A DNA stretch of 64,000 nt from the NCBI GenBank assembly GCA_024196135.1, contig JAMQCK010000001.1, positions 1 through 64,000 on the forward strand, read 5' to 3'. This document shows, piece by piece, positions 44,504 to 54,226 of this stretch. A model generated the notes under the pieces. That model saw only the letters and a program-made list of their open reading frames with translations, made no database searches and was not told the origin of the DNA. The position numbers were made by a program, and so were the translations under genes. Position 1 is the first letter of the stretch. Every line of letters begins with the position of its first letter. The DNA is from Pleurotus ostreatus/Saccharomyces cerevisiae fusant. Taxonomy: Eukaryota; Opisthokonta.

Positions 44504-47500
44504 TCAACCCTGACTCTCATATGCATTGCTCTTATGCTTCGGCATGAAGGACCACGCTTCTGGCGCAGGCCCAAGGAACATCTCCGAGATCTTAACCCAG
44601 TCGCGACTATCCGGGCTCGCCAGGAGGGTTTCTGCAGATTGAACAGGGTCAGCATCAAGGCTCCAGCGCGCCAACTTCGCAGCGCATGGGAACAGCGCCT
44701 CCAAAAGAACGCGGGAAGAAAAGCGACCACGCACCCAAATCATCTCTCCCCTTGAACGCCGGCGCGCGCTCGTTCAGCTTGCCCGGCAGCCGCTCGAGCA
44801 GCCCAATAGGAATATATCGATATTGGAACGAGAGCGCCTCGCAGAGATACCTCCGCGTGGTGTTCACGCCAGGCGTATCGGAGCCGAAGTGGCTAGGAAG
44901 GTGTCAGACGGGAGTTCTTTCACAATTGATCACCAAACTTACTTCAAGCCGTATTCGACGAACTAGACGAGGAGTGTGTTGATTCAGTTCTGCAGGTATA
45001 CGAGGAATGGAGGGAACAGCCGCGACGTACCTTCCGCACATGCTCCAGCCGCTCCCTCGAGCTGATGTCCCACTCTCTCCGCTCCTTGATCTCGGTGAAG
45101 ATCCACGGCTTGATGAGGGCGCCGCGCCCGATCATGACACCGTCAACGCCGGTAGTCTCGACGTCGGTCCAGTAGTCTTGCGAGGAGTAGCAGTCGCCGC
45201 CGCCGAAGATAGGGACCTTGGGTACTGGGGAATAAAGTCAGGACATTGTGAGGGAGGTTAAGTTGATCGCAGAGTAGAAGATGGGGACGAGACGAAGTGA
45301 GCTTACAATTCTTCTCCGCCTCGTACGCGCGCACAGCCTGCACGCACTCCTTGACGTAGTCCCAGTCGGCAAGCTTGGTGTAGCGCTGTTGCCGCGTGCG
45401 GCCGTGTAGCTGCGAGGTCAAGCGTCAGCCTGCTATCCTTCTCTCTTGCTCTCGACCATCGCCTCCCACTTCCTCCATGCTCCGTCCCCTTCCACCTGCC
45501 TCTTACAAAACTGCGTCGCAATTGACCGCCGCACCCCATCCTCCCTCCTCCCCTTCTCCCTCCTTCCCTTCCCTTCCAACTCCAATCAACCCCCCACTCA
45601 CCGTCATCATCCCCGCGCCCCACTCCGCGACGCGCGGCATCAGCCGATGCGCATTGTTCTTCCCGTCCTTCACACCCGTGCGCAGCTTCACGGTCACCGG
45701 CGTGTCGCCCAGGGCCTTGTTCATGCCGACGATTATGCGGCCTAGTTTGCCGGGGGAGTCGAGGACTGGGGGAGAGGGTTAGTTAGCTCCGTCGTTCACG
45801 AAAGAGGTTTGCGGAGGGTGCATAGAGAACTGACGATGGGTAGCGCATAGAACATATGCGGGCTACAAAAAAACCCTCCATAGCAAGACTCACGCGCGCT
45901 GCCACTCCCCGTCTTGTACACCAGGTCGATCGGGCAGCCGCAGTTGATGTCCACAAAGTCGACGTTCGGGCCGATCTCGTTCTTGAGTAGCTCGGCCGCG
46001 CGGACCATCGTGTTCGGCTTGTTTCCGGCCATCTGAGGGAGAACGTCAGTCATGCCATGCGCGGGAGAGACGTGCATAGGGACATTTGAGTGAGATAACA
46101 CGGCTTGGATCATGGTTTACTAGAAATACACTCACCTGCACGCCAAACATCTTCTCCGACGGATGTCTCCTCACAAGGGACCACTCTTCCTTCGAGCCGG
46201 AGAGGAAGGAGGTCGCGAGGCCCACTGGGTAGCGACAATTGCGTCAGCAACGCGCTTCATTCCATCGCAAAGTGGGCCCTGTACGCACTTTCACCACAAG
46301 TGATATCCACCCCGTAGTCGACGCATATCCTTCGGAAGGGCTGCCCGCAAGTTGGCCATTCTCCTCATGATCCTTTATTCAGGCAAACAAACCCACCAAG
46401 TTCCCTACGGTGGTTAACGGCGCGAGGTCTATGAAATTTCCGACAATCAGTATCTGGATTTAGGCACGCGGAAAAAAGCAACCACGGACAAGTCTTCCCC
46501 TCCCAATGTAACCGCTTCTTCTCCTCCGCGCGGAAGGGCACGTCGACGGCCATGGGCTCTTCAGACTGTGGGGCAGCACCGGTGCGTTGGGCGATGAGGG
46601 TGTCGGGTGCGGGTACGGCTGGTACAGCTGACGCGACGGTCGATAATGCACCTGGCGCGGGTGCGGTTGGTGCGGCTGGTGCGGCTGGTGCGGCTGGTGC
46701 GGCTGGCGCTTCTGCTGTTGGCACGTCTGTGGGTGCGGGAGCAGAAGCTTCCACCCCATTCCCCGTCCCTGCGTCCGTCCCATTCGCCTTCCCCGTCCAC
46801 TCCGGCTCCTCTTGCTCGGGCTCCGCGATGATGACCTTTTTGCTCTCGAGGTCCTTGAGGTAGGCGTCCGTGATGGGGTATTCGTACTGAAAAGAATCAG
46901 TCAGTATGTGCATGACGATTGTATGCGCTTATATGAAGGAGTACGCGCATATATGGAGGAGTACGCGCACATATGCCGCCGTATGTGCACCGGAGTAAGA
47001 GTAAGCGGCGCACATACGCAGAAGTAGACGCATATACGCAGAAGCAGACGCATATACGCAGTGCTCGACCCAATACCACTCAACCCCAACGGCCTGAACC
47101 AGCCTCCCTACTCACCCTCTTCTTGAACAACTTCGTCCGCACCTCCGGGTGCAGGTAGTTTAGCTCCGTCTCCGAGATGACCGTCCGCGCGCGCTTCTCT
47201 TCGTCGGTGACGAGCTCGAGGAGACCGTGTTCGTTCTTGTAGAAAGTACCGTCGTCGTTTTTGCGGACATGGGCGCCGAGGAAGCGGCATTTGAGGCCGG
47301 ATCTGAGGTGAGGGGATGGGAACGGAAGTCGAGTGGCCGAGGTGTGTGTGAAGGTAGTAGAGTGGGTGGGAGAAGAAGGCGGAGGGGGAATGCGCATGTC
47401 GAGGTAGAGAAAGATGGGGACGAACGTGGAGGAGGACGAAAGCCAGGTCAGCACCCCGCATACACCCACTCCAAAGACTCTGCACGCACTTGCACACCCC

Positions 47501-48283
47501 CATCGTGTCGAATATTGGGCACCGCGTATGCGGGTCGAGCGATGGATGCTCGGGGTCAGCGACGACGAAGGGTGGCGGCATCCAGAACGGTGCTTCGGTG
47601 CTGATTTCGCTGGTCTGGGGGATGCGGAGGTCGTGCGGTTTGGCGGCGAGGTAGGCGGGAATGTCATGAGTGAATTTGCATCTGGAGGATATGGTATTGG
47701 GGTCAAGAGGATGGATGGGGAGGTCAAGGAGGAGGAGGAAGAGACGAGGACGAGGTTGAGGGAATTGTGGAGAGAACGAAGGGAAGATGAACCATCAGCA
47801 AACCTCCCCATACCACATACACCCATCCTACTCACCTCTCCCCAAACTCACACGTCTCCCCATTCGCCGTCTTCCAGCACACCTCCACCTCGTCGTGCAT
47901 CTTCGCAAACCGCCGGCCCTTGTTCGCGCCGCGCTTGCTCTTGTCCTTGCCCTTCTTCTTGCCGCCTCTGTCATTTCCTCTCCTGTTGCTTCTATTATTT
48001 CCTGCTCTATGGCCTCATCTATCCCCTCTGTCGCCTCACCTATCTCTATCATCGCGTTCCGCAGTATCGGGTGCATGCCCTGCACCCCCCTCGGCCGCGT
48101 CGTCATCGGGCACGGCGACGGGTTTGGCGCAGATGAGATACCTGGGGTGCGGATGGATGATGGAGTTGACGGAGGTTGGTGGGAGAGATATGGATGGTGT
48201 TCAGTGAGTGGAGATGACGGGAAGAGTCAAGACGCGTACTCTGCCTTCACTGGGGCGGTTCCCGGGGCAAGGGACGCGCTCAT
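44504..48283 (-). CDS. DUS3: tRNA-dihydrouridine(47) synthase DUS3
   Basis: Many exons. The ATG at 48283 gives [18 protein letters not shown]; the second exon contains [15 protein letters not shown], then [20 protein letters not shown]. Two CCCH zinc fingers follow: [20 protein letters not shown] and [10 protein letters not shown]...CRFLGAH. Next comes [19 protein letters not shown], a Pro/Ala-rich insert, then the catalytic domain: [56 protein letters not shown] (active-site Cys), [44 protein letters not shown] and [13 protein letters not shown]. The stop is at 44504. It is an FMN enzyme that reduces U47 in the variable loop of cytosolic tRNAs. The Ala/Pro insert (about 46640-46760) is coded by in-frame GGTGCGGCT repeats. 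A decayed piece of this gene lies at 58320. Confidence 0.93.
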
Positions 48284-48516
48284 CGTCGAACTATGAAGGC
48301 GGGGAAGTACAGTGGATGCAGTCGATCGCGCTGATGAAGTTTTGTGGCGTTCATGATAGGCCGGGCCGCGAGGCCGATGACATCGTCGAGGCTGCAGCCC
48401 GGCGCGCTCAGGGATGCTTGAGAGGCGCTACTCCTTCGAGAGAGACCGAAAGAGTATACAGCCGACGAGCTAGATAGTGCAGAGACGTGCAATATATTCA
48501 AGCCACGCATCTGAAT

Positions 48517-49000
48517 CTACTTCCCCTCCTGCCCATACAACAAGCTCTTCCCCCACGCGACTGCCCTCTGGTCCAGATCCCTCGCACCGAGGAACAGCTT
48601 CGACAGCTGCTGGTTCCACCGCGTGCGCACGAGGTCGCCGAAGTCGCTGTCGCTGACACGCGAGGCGGCGGACGGAGGGGCGGGCACAAGCGTTGGGTGA
48701 TCGACGAGGCGGACGCTGAGGGAGTGGAGGCTGGGAGGTGGTATGAGGATCTGCTCATGACGCATGTAAGCGGAAGGGAAGGAACGCACTCGCGCCTGTG
48801 TTCGCTTGTTCTACATGCCCGTGTCAGTCAGAGTGGGAGAGTACAATAGCACAAGGGACGCACCGCGAGTTGATTAGATTCGAGAAGCCATAGTAGAACT
48901 ACTATACGGATGAGCCTGGAGACCATGCAAGGACTGTTTGTATTCCACTTACGCCTCCAGCGACCACAGCACCAGAAAGCGAGCCCACGAGGAAGGACAT
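48517..49000 (-). CDS. MICOS subunit MIC12/AIM5-like
   Basis: Four short exons rebuild a protein of about 105 aa. The ATG at 49000 gives MSFLVGSLSGAVVAGG, an intron (GTAAGT...TAG) leads to FYYGFSNLINSR, then TSEHRR and the last exon DLHSLSVRLVDHP, ending NQQLSKLFLGARDLDQRAVA and LLYGQEGK. A single N-terminal membrane segment with glycine spacing followed by a YYGFSN block and an amphipathic tail is the pattern of fungal Mic12 (Aim5/Fmp51), a small inner-membrane part of the MICOS complex at crista junctions. The exon phases fit. I leave the symbol blank because the family is short and loosely conserved. Confidence 0.72.
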
Positions 49001-49219
49001 GGTCCCAAGGTGATTCCGGGCGGAAGCCGGGTGATGGTTCCGAACGAAGTGCGTGTTTACATGTATTGGCGTTGCCGCCTAAATAATTGTCGTCTCCACT
49101 TCGGGACCTTGCAAAGTCTGAAGAGAGCTGGGAAGCCGATTTTGAAGGGTACGTGAACAACTGCGCTGATTGAGGTACCTATATCCTCGCGAGCCAAAAA
49201 TTGTGGTATACTACGCAAC

Positions 49220-49321
49220 GGGCCCAACCGGGAATTGAACCCGGGACCCCGTGCAACCGTGCTCACAGAAGCAAGCTGGCTGTCGCCCGAAGCACGTATC
49301 ATACTACTAGACCATTGGGCC
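49220..49321 (-). tRNA. tRNA-Pro (anticodon CGG) with a 30-nt intron
   Basis: The acceptor GGCCCAA/TTGGGCC pairs perfectly, with discriminator C. Anticodon stem CGTGC (49292-49296) pairs with GCACG (49250-49254). Anticodon CGG is at 49287-49289. The intron occupies 49256-49285, in the usual position after base 37. T arm CCGGG-TTCAATT-CCCGG. TTTTT lies just downstream (49196-49200). Confidence 0.92.
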
Positions 49322-50048
49322 ATCTGAGGAATGTGCTGCCTTTCACATCTACTCCCGTCACGCACTTACGAGTTTGTCGTTCATCGCCGGCCGAGCAAAC
49401 CAGTAGACCGTCTGAAGGAGAACTGAACAGAGCCGGACGTCCGGCAGTTCGAGGGTTTGATCATCGCAACCAGGCATCTCGCCCACTCATACACGCTATC
49501 CCATAGAATCATCTCAGTTCGTCTCTATACACCGTATAGTAGCGTTACAAGGTCGTAGAAATAATACACGTCAAGTGAAGGCGAAGGTAAAGGTAGAGGT
49601 AAAGGTAGGGTGGACGTCGAGGGTACAGTGACAAGGACATGCCAGACCAGCCTGAGAGGCGAACGGCGATGCCTAGTATAAGTACACATCAACAGTACAC
49701 GGCATGAAGGCGAAAGGAAGTACATAGTACATAAAGTCATAATCAACCCAGGTAAGTAAGCCTACAGCCGAAGGGGCTGCAGGTAAAGAGGCATGGGGCC
49801 TAACGGCGGAAAGGCGGAAAGGCGCAGAAAGGTGAACTCGCTAGGGAGGCCGGCCCCGTATGTACATACATAAATAATACACTTGTTTCCGTACAGATCG
49901 TGTGGGGAGGGTGCGCATGCAGATGGGTAGGATGTATGATTGAGCGAGGTGAGGTGAGGTGGGCAGGATGAAATGGGAGTAGGATGAGATGAACGGACAG
50001 GATAGGATGAAAGCCACGCGATCACGCACAGATGCGACGACCGCTATC
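49322..50048. other. Intergenic, 0.73 kb
   Basis: Between tRNA-Pro and the 3' end of the coiled-coil gene. It contains a short purine-rich tandem stretch (AAGGTAAAGGTAGAGG near 49580-49610) and no gene. Confidence 0.4.
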
Positions 50049-53000
50049 CTACGTCAAGCTCCCGTACACCACGACCGCCGCCCTACGCTGCATCGACATA
50101 AGGCTGACCGCGAAGACGGCGCCGAGGAGGAAGCCCGCGGCGACATAGGACACGGATTCGATAACGATGGGCGGACGAGGCGGGCGGTTGCGAGCGTGAG
50201 AGTCGCGCGGATGGGGCGAGGTAGGCGAGGGCGAGGGTAGACGCTCCTCTCCGGCCGAGTGACCTTCCCTGAAGGAAAGTCTGGGGCGACCTTGGGCGTC
50301 CGAATCGTCCTCAGCCTCCGCCAGGTCATCGTGAGCTCCGTCGCTCGTCTCCCAGCCAATCATGAGCGGCTCGTTGGGCACGGCAATGGTCTTGTGGTCG
50401 TCCAAGGGGATGCACCTATCGTCGCTGCCGGGCACGAGCTCGTCGACGAGCGTCCAAGCTTCCTCCAGCGACAACCGCGACGGCGACGGCGACGACACGA
50501 TCACGACGGGCAGCTTGCGCTCCCCAGCCGGTGGCGTGAGGACTAGGCTGGAACTGGCGTCCGTAGTCGACATAGAGGGCTCCTTCTCTGACTTCTCGGC
50601 CTGCTTCTCCTGTGTCTCAACATGCGCATCCTCGGATGATTGCGTGTCCTCCGCATCCTGGCCCGCGCCAAAGAGCCGCACCAGCGCCTGCGCCGCGGTC
50701 GTAATCGCAGCAGCGAGCTCTGGCACGACCTCGATGACGCGGATGGGATCGTAGATCGCGCGGTGGACGGCGTGCACGGCGATGGAGGCGGGGACGAAGA
50801 GGATGGGGAGGACGGCGCGGATGGACGGGCGGATGAGGTGGGCGACGTTGCCTGCCACGGCCGGCGTGAGGAGCCGGGCTTGCTCCTCGGTGAGAGGGCC
50901 TTGGGGTTTGGGGGTGTCTGCAGTATCTTCCTTGTCCTCTTCCTCGTCATCTACCTCGTCCGCCTCGTGGACTGCCTCTGCGATATCCTTCGAAGGCGAC
51001 TGCGGCTTCGCGTCCTCGGACACGTCCTCGTGCTCGACCATCTGGATGTCGAGGGCGTCAAGGCCGGGGCCTTCCTCCGTCACCGCCGATAACGGCGCAT
51101 CCATCCTCCTCGCCGCGATCTCCCTCTCCTCCGTATCCACACTCACCGACCCCAACCGCTCAATCGGCCTCGGGCTATCCTCCGTCAACAACACCGAGCT
51201 CCGCCTCGGTCTCTCCACCCACGGCCGCTGGTCCTCCAGCACCGGCTCCTCCGACTCCATCAGCTGCTCGATGCCCGCGACCTCCGGCACGACGTCGTCT
51301 TCCATCACCGCGTGCGACGGCGCCTTGTCGAACATCTCCATCAGGTTCACCGGGCGCGAGCCCATGCTGATGATTGAGCTCGAGCGCGAGCGCGTGTGCC
51401 GCGTCAGCGAGCCCTTGCGCTCCGGCCACGACCCCTGGCGCTCGTGGAGGGAGCCCTGACGCTCGTACAGCGATGCGGACCGCGATGGCGCGCGCGAGCT
51501 CGCCCGGCTGTCCAGCGAGCTCTCCGGCGTGAGCGGCCGCGGGAAGGACACGGGCCCGCGCAGCGGCGGGAGCTCGGGCGCCTCGCGCAAAGGGCTTAGA
51601 TCTGGCGCCATGGACGCGAAGGACGGCGCGGGCGACTTGGTGCGGCTGAGGAGCATGTCCGGCGAGAGGGACAGGCTCATGGCCTTGTGCATGTCCGTGA
51701 GGGACATGGAGCGCACGTGCCCCACGCCCTTGCCGTGCGGGGCGGACATGAAGGGGGAGGAGGACGTCGAGGCCTCGCCAGGGTCCGTGGGCATGCGGGT
51801 GACGCGGTTTCGGGGGCGCGGGAGGGTGGAGGGGGGCGTGGGGAGCATGCTGGGGGTGCCGCGCTGTTGGGGCGGGGTCGTGGGCTCGGAGGGCTCGTTG
51901 TGCTTCATGGGCGGCGGCGTGGTCATCGCCGCGCGCGGCATGATGGAGAGCTCGGACATGATGGACGCATCTGAGCCAGAGCGAGCGCGGACAGGACCAA
52001 CATACGGCGAGATGGGCGGCGTAAGCGGCCAGTCGGGCGGGCTCGCAAAGTAGCTGGACTGGTGGCCGAAGTAGCCAGGCGAGCCCGGTGTCGCGTACTC
52101 GGGCAACGAGTCGCTCATAAGCGACGGCGTGCCCGGAACGCGATCCTGCTCATATGCGCGTACTTTCTCCTCCAAGCTGTCGATGATCTCCTGCATGCGT
52201 GCAGAGTCCGCCTGCGCCTTCTCTTCCTCCGCCTTCTTGCGCTCTGCGTCCTGCTGCTGGTAGTGCGCCAGCTGCTCCTCGAGGTCCGCAATCACGCCCT
52301 TCAGACGCTCTTCCTCCTCCATCTGCTCACCCTCGTGGTCTTCCTCGATGGGCGAGAGCCCGTTCTTCTCAACCTGCTCTTCAAGGGCGTGAAGGGTCGT
52401 CTCCAGCTTCTCCACCTCCTTCGTGACCCGCGCGTTGTGCGCCTCGCGGAGCTCCTCGGCCAACAAGCGCACGAGAGCGCGGATCAGCAGCCAGACTTCC
52501 TCCTTGTCCCGTGCCCACCAACGCCCGGGCCAGTACGCGACAGCAAAAGCAAGCTCGGAAGCGGTAGACACGGCGAGCGGAAAGTCTTCGGCGACGACAG
52601 CGTGGAACCATGGTCGGAGGAAAGTCACGGCAAGTCGCACCGCGCCAGCGGTCGTGTCGCGCACACGGCTCTCGGGAGACAGCTTGAGGAAGCGCTCGCT
52701 CATAAGCTGGCAAAAGGCGTGGTACGACGAGCGCTTCTCTCTGTAGTCCCAGGCAAGGTCGGCAGGGCTGGCGGTGTCCAGCTCGCTGAGGAGGAAGTAT
52801 GTGGGGAGCTTCTCGACGATGGCGAGGAGGGGGATGGAGGCGTAGACTGCGCTGCCTGGGATGGAGCCATGGACGAAGACGAGCTGCGACTCAAGAGCGT
52901 AGCGTCTCCACTTCCAGTACTCTTTGTCCTTCCTAAGATAGGGATCAACATATGCGGGAAGTAATAGAGAATAAGAAACGTACTTGGACGGAGCATCCTT

Positions 53001-53480
53001 CTGCATCAACTCCAGGGCAGTCGCAGCCTTGTGGGCGACTTGATGCGCATCGATGACGGCAATCTGAATATCCTTCTTCATGCTCGCATGATATCTGCGG
53101 AGGGCGTCCCAGACCGACCACGAGAAGCTGAAGTTGGCGCTGATGAGAGGTGATTCGGTTCGTGTCGTCCAGGTGAGATGACGAGCGACATCTGGGTAGC
53201 CCATCGCCTCGGACAAGGGCCCGAGACCGTAGGAATCCCAGTCCCGCAGCTCGTCCGGTGTCTCCCTGAATCGCTCATCGAATCGCGTCCCGATGAAGAA
53301 AGGCTCCGAGTCGTCGAAGAAGGGGGAGCGGTCCTTGGGGGTGTAGACGCGGAACAGAAAGTGGTTGTCCTCCACAAGACTCCGGAAATCGGTGTGAGAT
53401 CCAAAGCCGTACTGGGGAAGAAGTGAGGATGTGGGTTCCTTTCCCCCATCTCGTGGGGAAGTATCAGGTAACGAAGTCAT
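50049..53480 (-). CDS. Large membrane-anchored coiled-coil protein of unknown function
   Basis: The frame is open from beyond 53573 but the first ATG is at 53480 (MTSLPDTSPRDGGKEPTSSL). A 51-nt in-frame intron (GTACGT...CTTAG, about 52929-52979) interrupts DAPSK|KDKEYWKW, leaving about 1126 aa. The N-terminal ~300 residues are globular: NHFLFRVYTPKDRSPFFDDS, LTWTTRTESPLISANFSFSW, QIAVIDAHQVAHKA. This looks like the DUF7587-type domain common in fungi. A coiled coil follows (KEVEKLETTLHALEEQVEKN, KGVIADLEEQLAHYQQQDAE), then a long Ser/Pro/Glu-rich disordered region, and a C-terminal hydrophobic segment, VSYVAAGFLLGAVFAVSLM, before a short basic tail. The single C-terminal anchor suggests an organelle or ER membrane protein facing the cytosol. 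Function is unknown. Confidence 0.8.
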   Translation of the reverse strand: MTSLPDTSPRDGGKEPTSSLLPQYGFGSHTDFRSLVEDNHFLFRVYTPKDRSPFFDDSEPFFIGTRFDERFRETPDELRDWDSYGLGPLSEAMGYPDVARHLTWTTRTESPLISANFSFSWSVWDALRRYHASMKKDIQIAVIDAHQVAHKAATALELMQKDAPSKYVSYSLLLPAYVDPYLRKDKEYWKWRRYALESQLVFVHGSIPGSAVYASIPLLAIVEKLPTYFLLSELDTASPADLAWDYREKRSSYHAFCQLMSERFLKLSPESRVRDTTAGAVRLAVTFLRPWFHAVVAEDFPLAVSTASELAFAVAYWPGRWWARDKEEVWLLIRALVRLLAEELREAHNARVTKEVEKLETTLHALEEQVEKNGLSPIEEDHEGEQMEEEERLKGVIADLEEQLAHYQQQDAERKKAEEEKAQADSARMQEIIDSLEEKVRAYEQDRVPGTPSLMSDSLPEYATPGSPGYFGHQSSYFASPPDWPLTPPISPYVGPVRARSGSDASIMSELSIMPRAAMTTPPPMKHNEPSEPTTPPQQRGTPSMLPTPPSTLPRPRNRVTRMPTDPGEASTSSSPFMSAPHGKGVGHVRSMSLTDMHKAMSLSLSPDMLLSRTKSPAPSFASMAPDLSPLREAPELPPLRGPVSFPRPLTPESSLDSRASSRAPSRSASLYERQGSLHERQGSWPERKGSLTRHTRSRSSSIISMGSRPVNLMEMFDKAPSHAVMEDDVVPEVAGIEQLMESEEPVLEDQRPWVERPRRSSVLLTEDSPRPIERLGSVSVDTEEREIAARRMDAPLSAVTEEGPGLDALDIQMVEHEDVSEDAKPQSPSKDIAEAVHEADEVDDEEEDKEDTADTPKPQGPLTEEQARLLTPAVAGNVAHLIRPSIRAVLPILFVPASIAVHAVHRAIYDPIRVIEVVPELAAAITTAAQALVRLFGAGQDAEDTQSSEDAHVETQEKQAEKSEKEPSMSTTDASSSLVLTPPAGERKLPVVIVSSPSPSRLSLEEAWTLVDELVPGSDDRCIPLDDHKTIAVPNEPLMIGWETSDGAHDDLAEAEDDSDAQGRPRLSFREGHSAGEERLPSPSPTSPHPRDSHARNRPPRPPIVIESVSYVAAGFLLGAVFAVSLMSMQRRAAVVVYGSLT

Positions 53481-54226
53481 GATGATTGCTGGGAGGGGAT
53501 CAGCCTGGCGGATCGGGGCTCTTAAGACCTGCGCACCTCGTTGGGACCAGCCGACGTGCAGCGCAAAAGCCAAGTTGCTTGCACGAGAAGGATCGGAACG
53601 CGCTGCCTACACGTGAAGGCCTCATTGCAGGGACCTTGAGGCTCGCCTCGAGGCGATATGTTCCGGCGTTCTCCAAGACGCTCTGGAGCGGATGATACTT
53701 CCTGGAGTGGTCATGATAGCGATATAACATTGTCTCAAGCTACTGGCGGCTCGGTCAGAGGACATCTGGGATCTGTTCGACTAGAGGGACTCGTCCGGTC
53801 CAACTGGTTCCAGCCAACCATCTGAACAAATGAACGGAGGCAAGCGGGATCTAACGGAGTTTGCCGAAATGAAGTCACGGTTCTGTCACAGCCGTACTTC
53901 CTCGGCTTTTGCAACCCATTGGCAGCTACCAGCTGTGTTAATTGGCCCTTCAGTTGCGGACGACGGTTAGAGCATATTTTCATCTTCGCAGGAATGGCAA
54001 CTGTATTTTCGCCGTATAATGCGTACAAACAAACGCAGCTACATAGTGAGGCTTTGGACGTAATCAAGGAGAAGCAGTGCTTGCCTTGCCCGACATCCTG
54101 GTGGTCCATACGACAATACCATCACAGTAGAGGTTGCGATTCAGAGAATCCGATATACTCATGCTACAGTACAGCCAAATCATAGATAGAAATGCACAAG
54201 CGCAAGACGTAAGTACGCGAGATGTA
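53481..54226. other. Intergenic, 0.75 kb, no gene seen
   Basis: Upstream of the coiled-coil gene and downstream of SPT5. Only short unsupported ORFs. Confidence 0.4.

Noticed and set aside
53481..53573. Upstream extension of the coiled-coil protein to 53573
   Set aside because: It begins with a TTG codon; the first ATG at 53480 is a better start.
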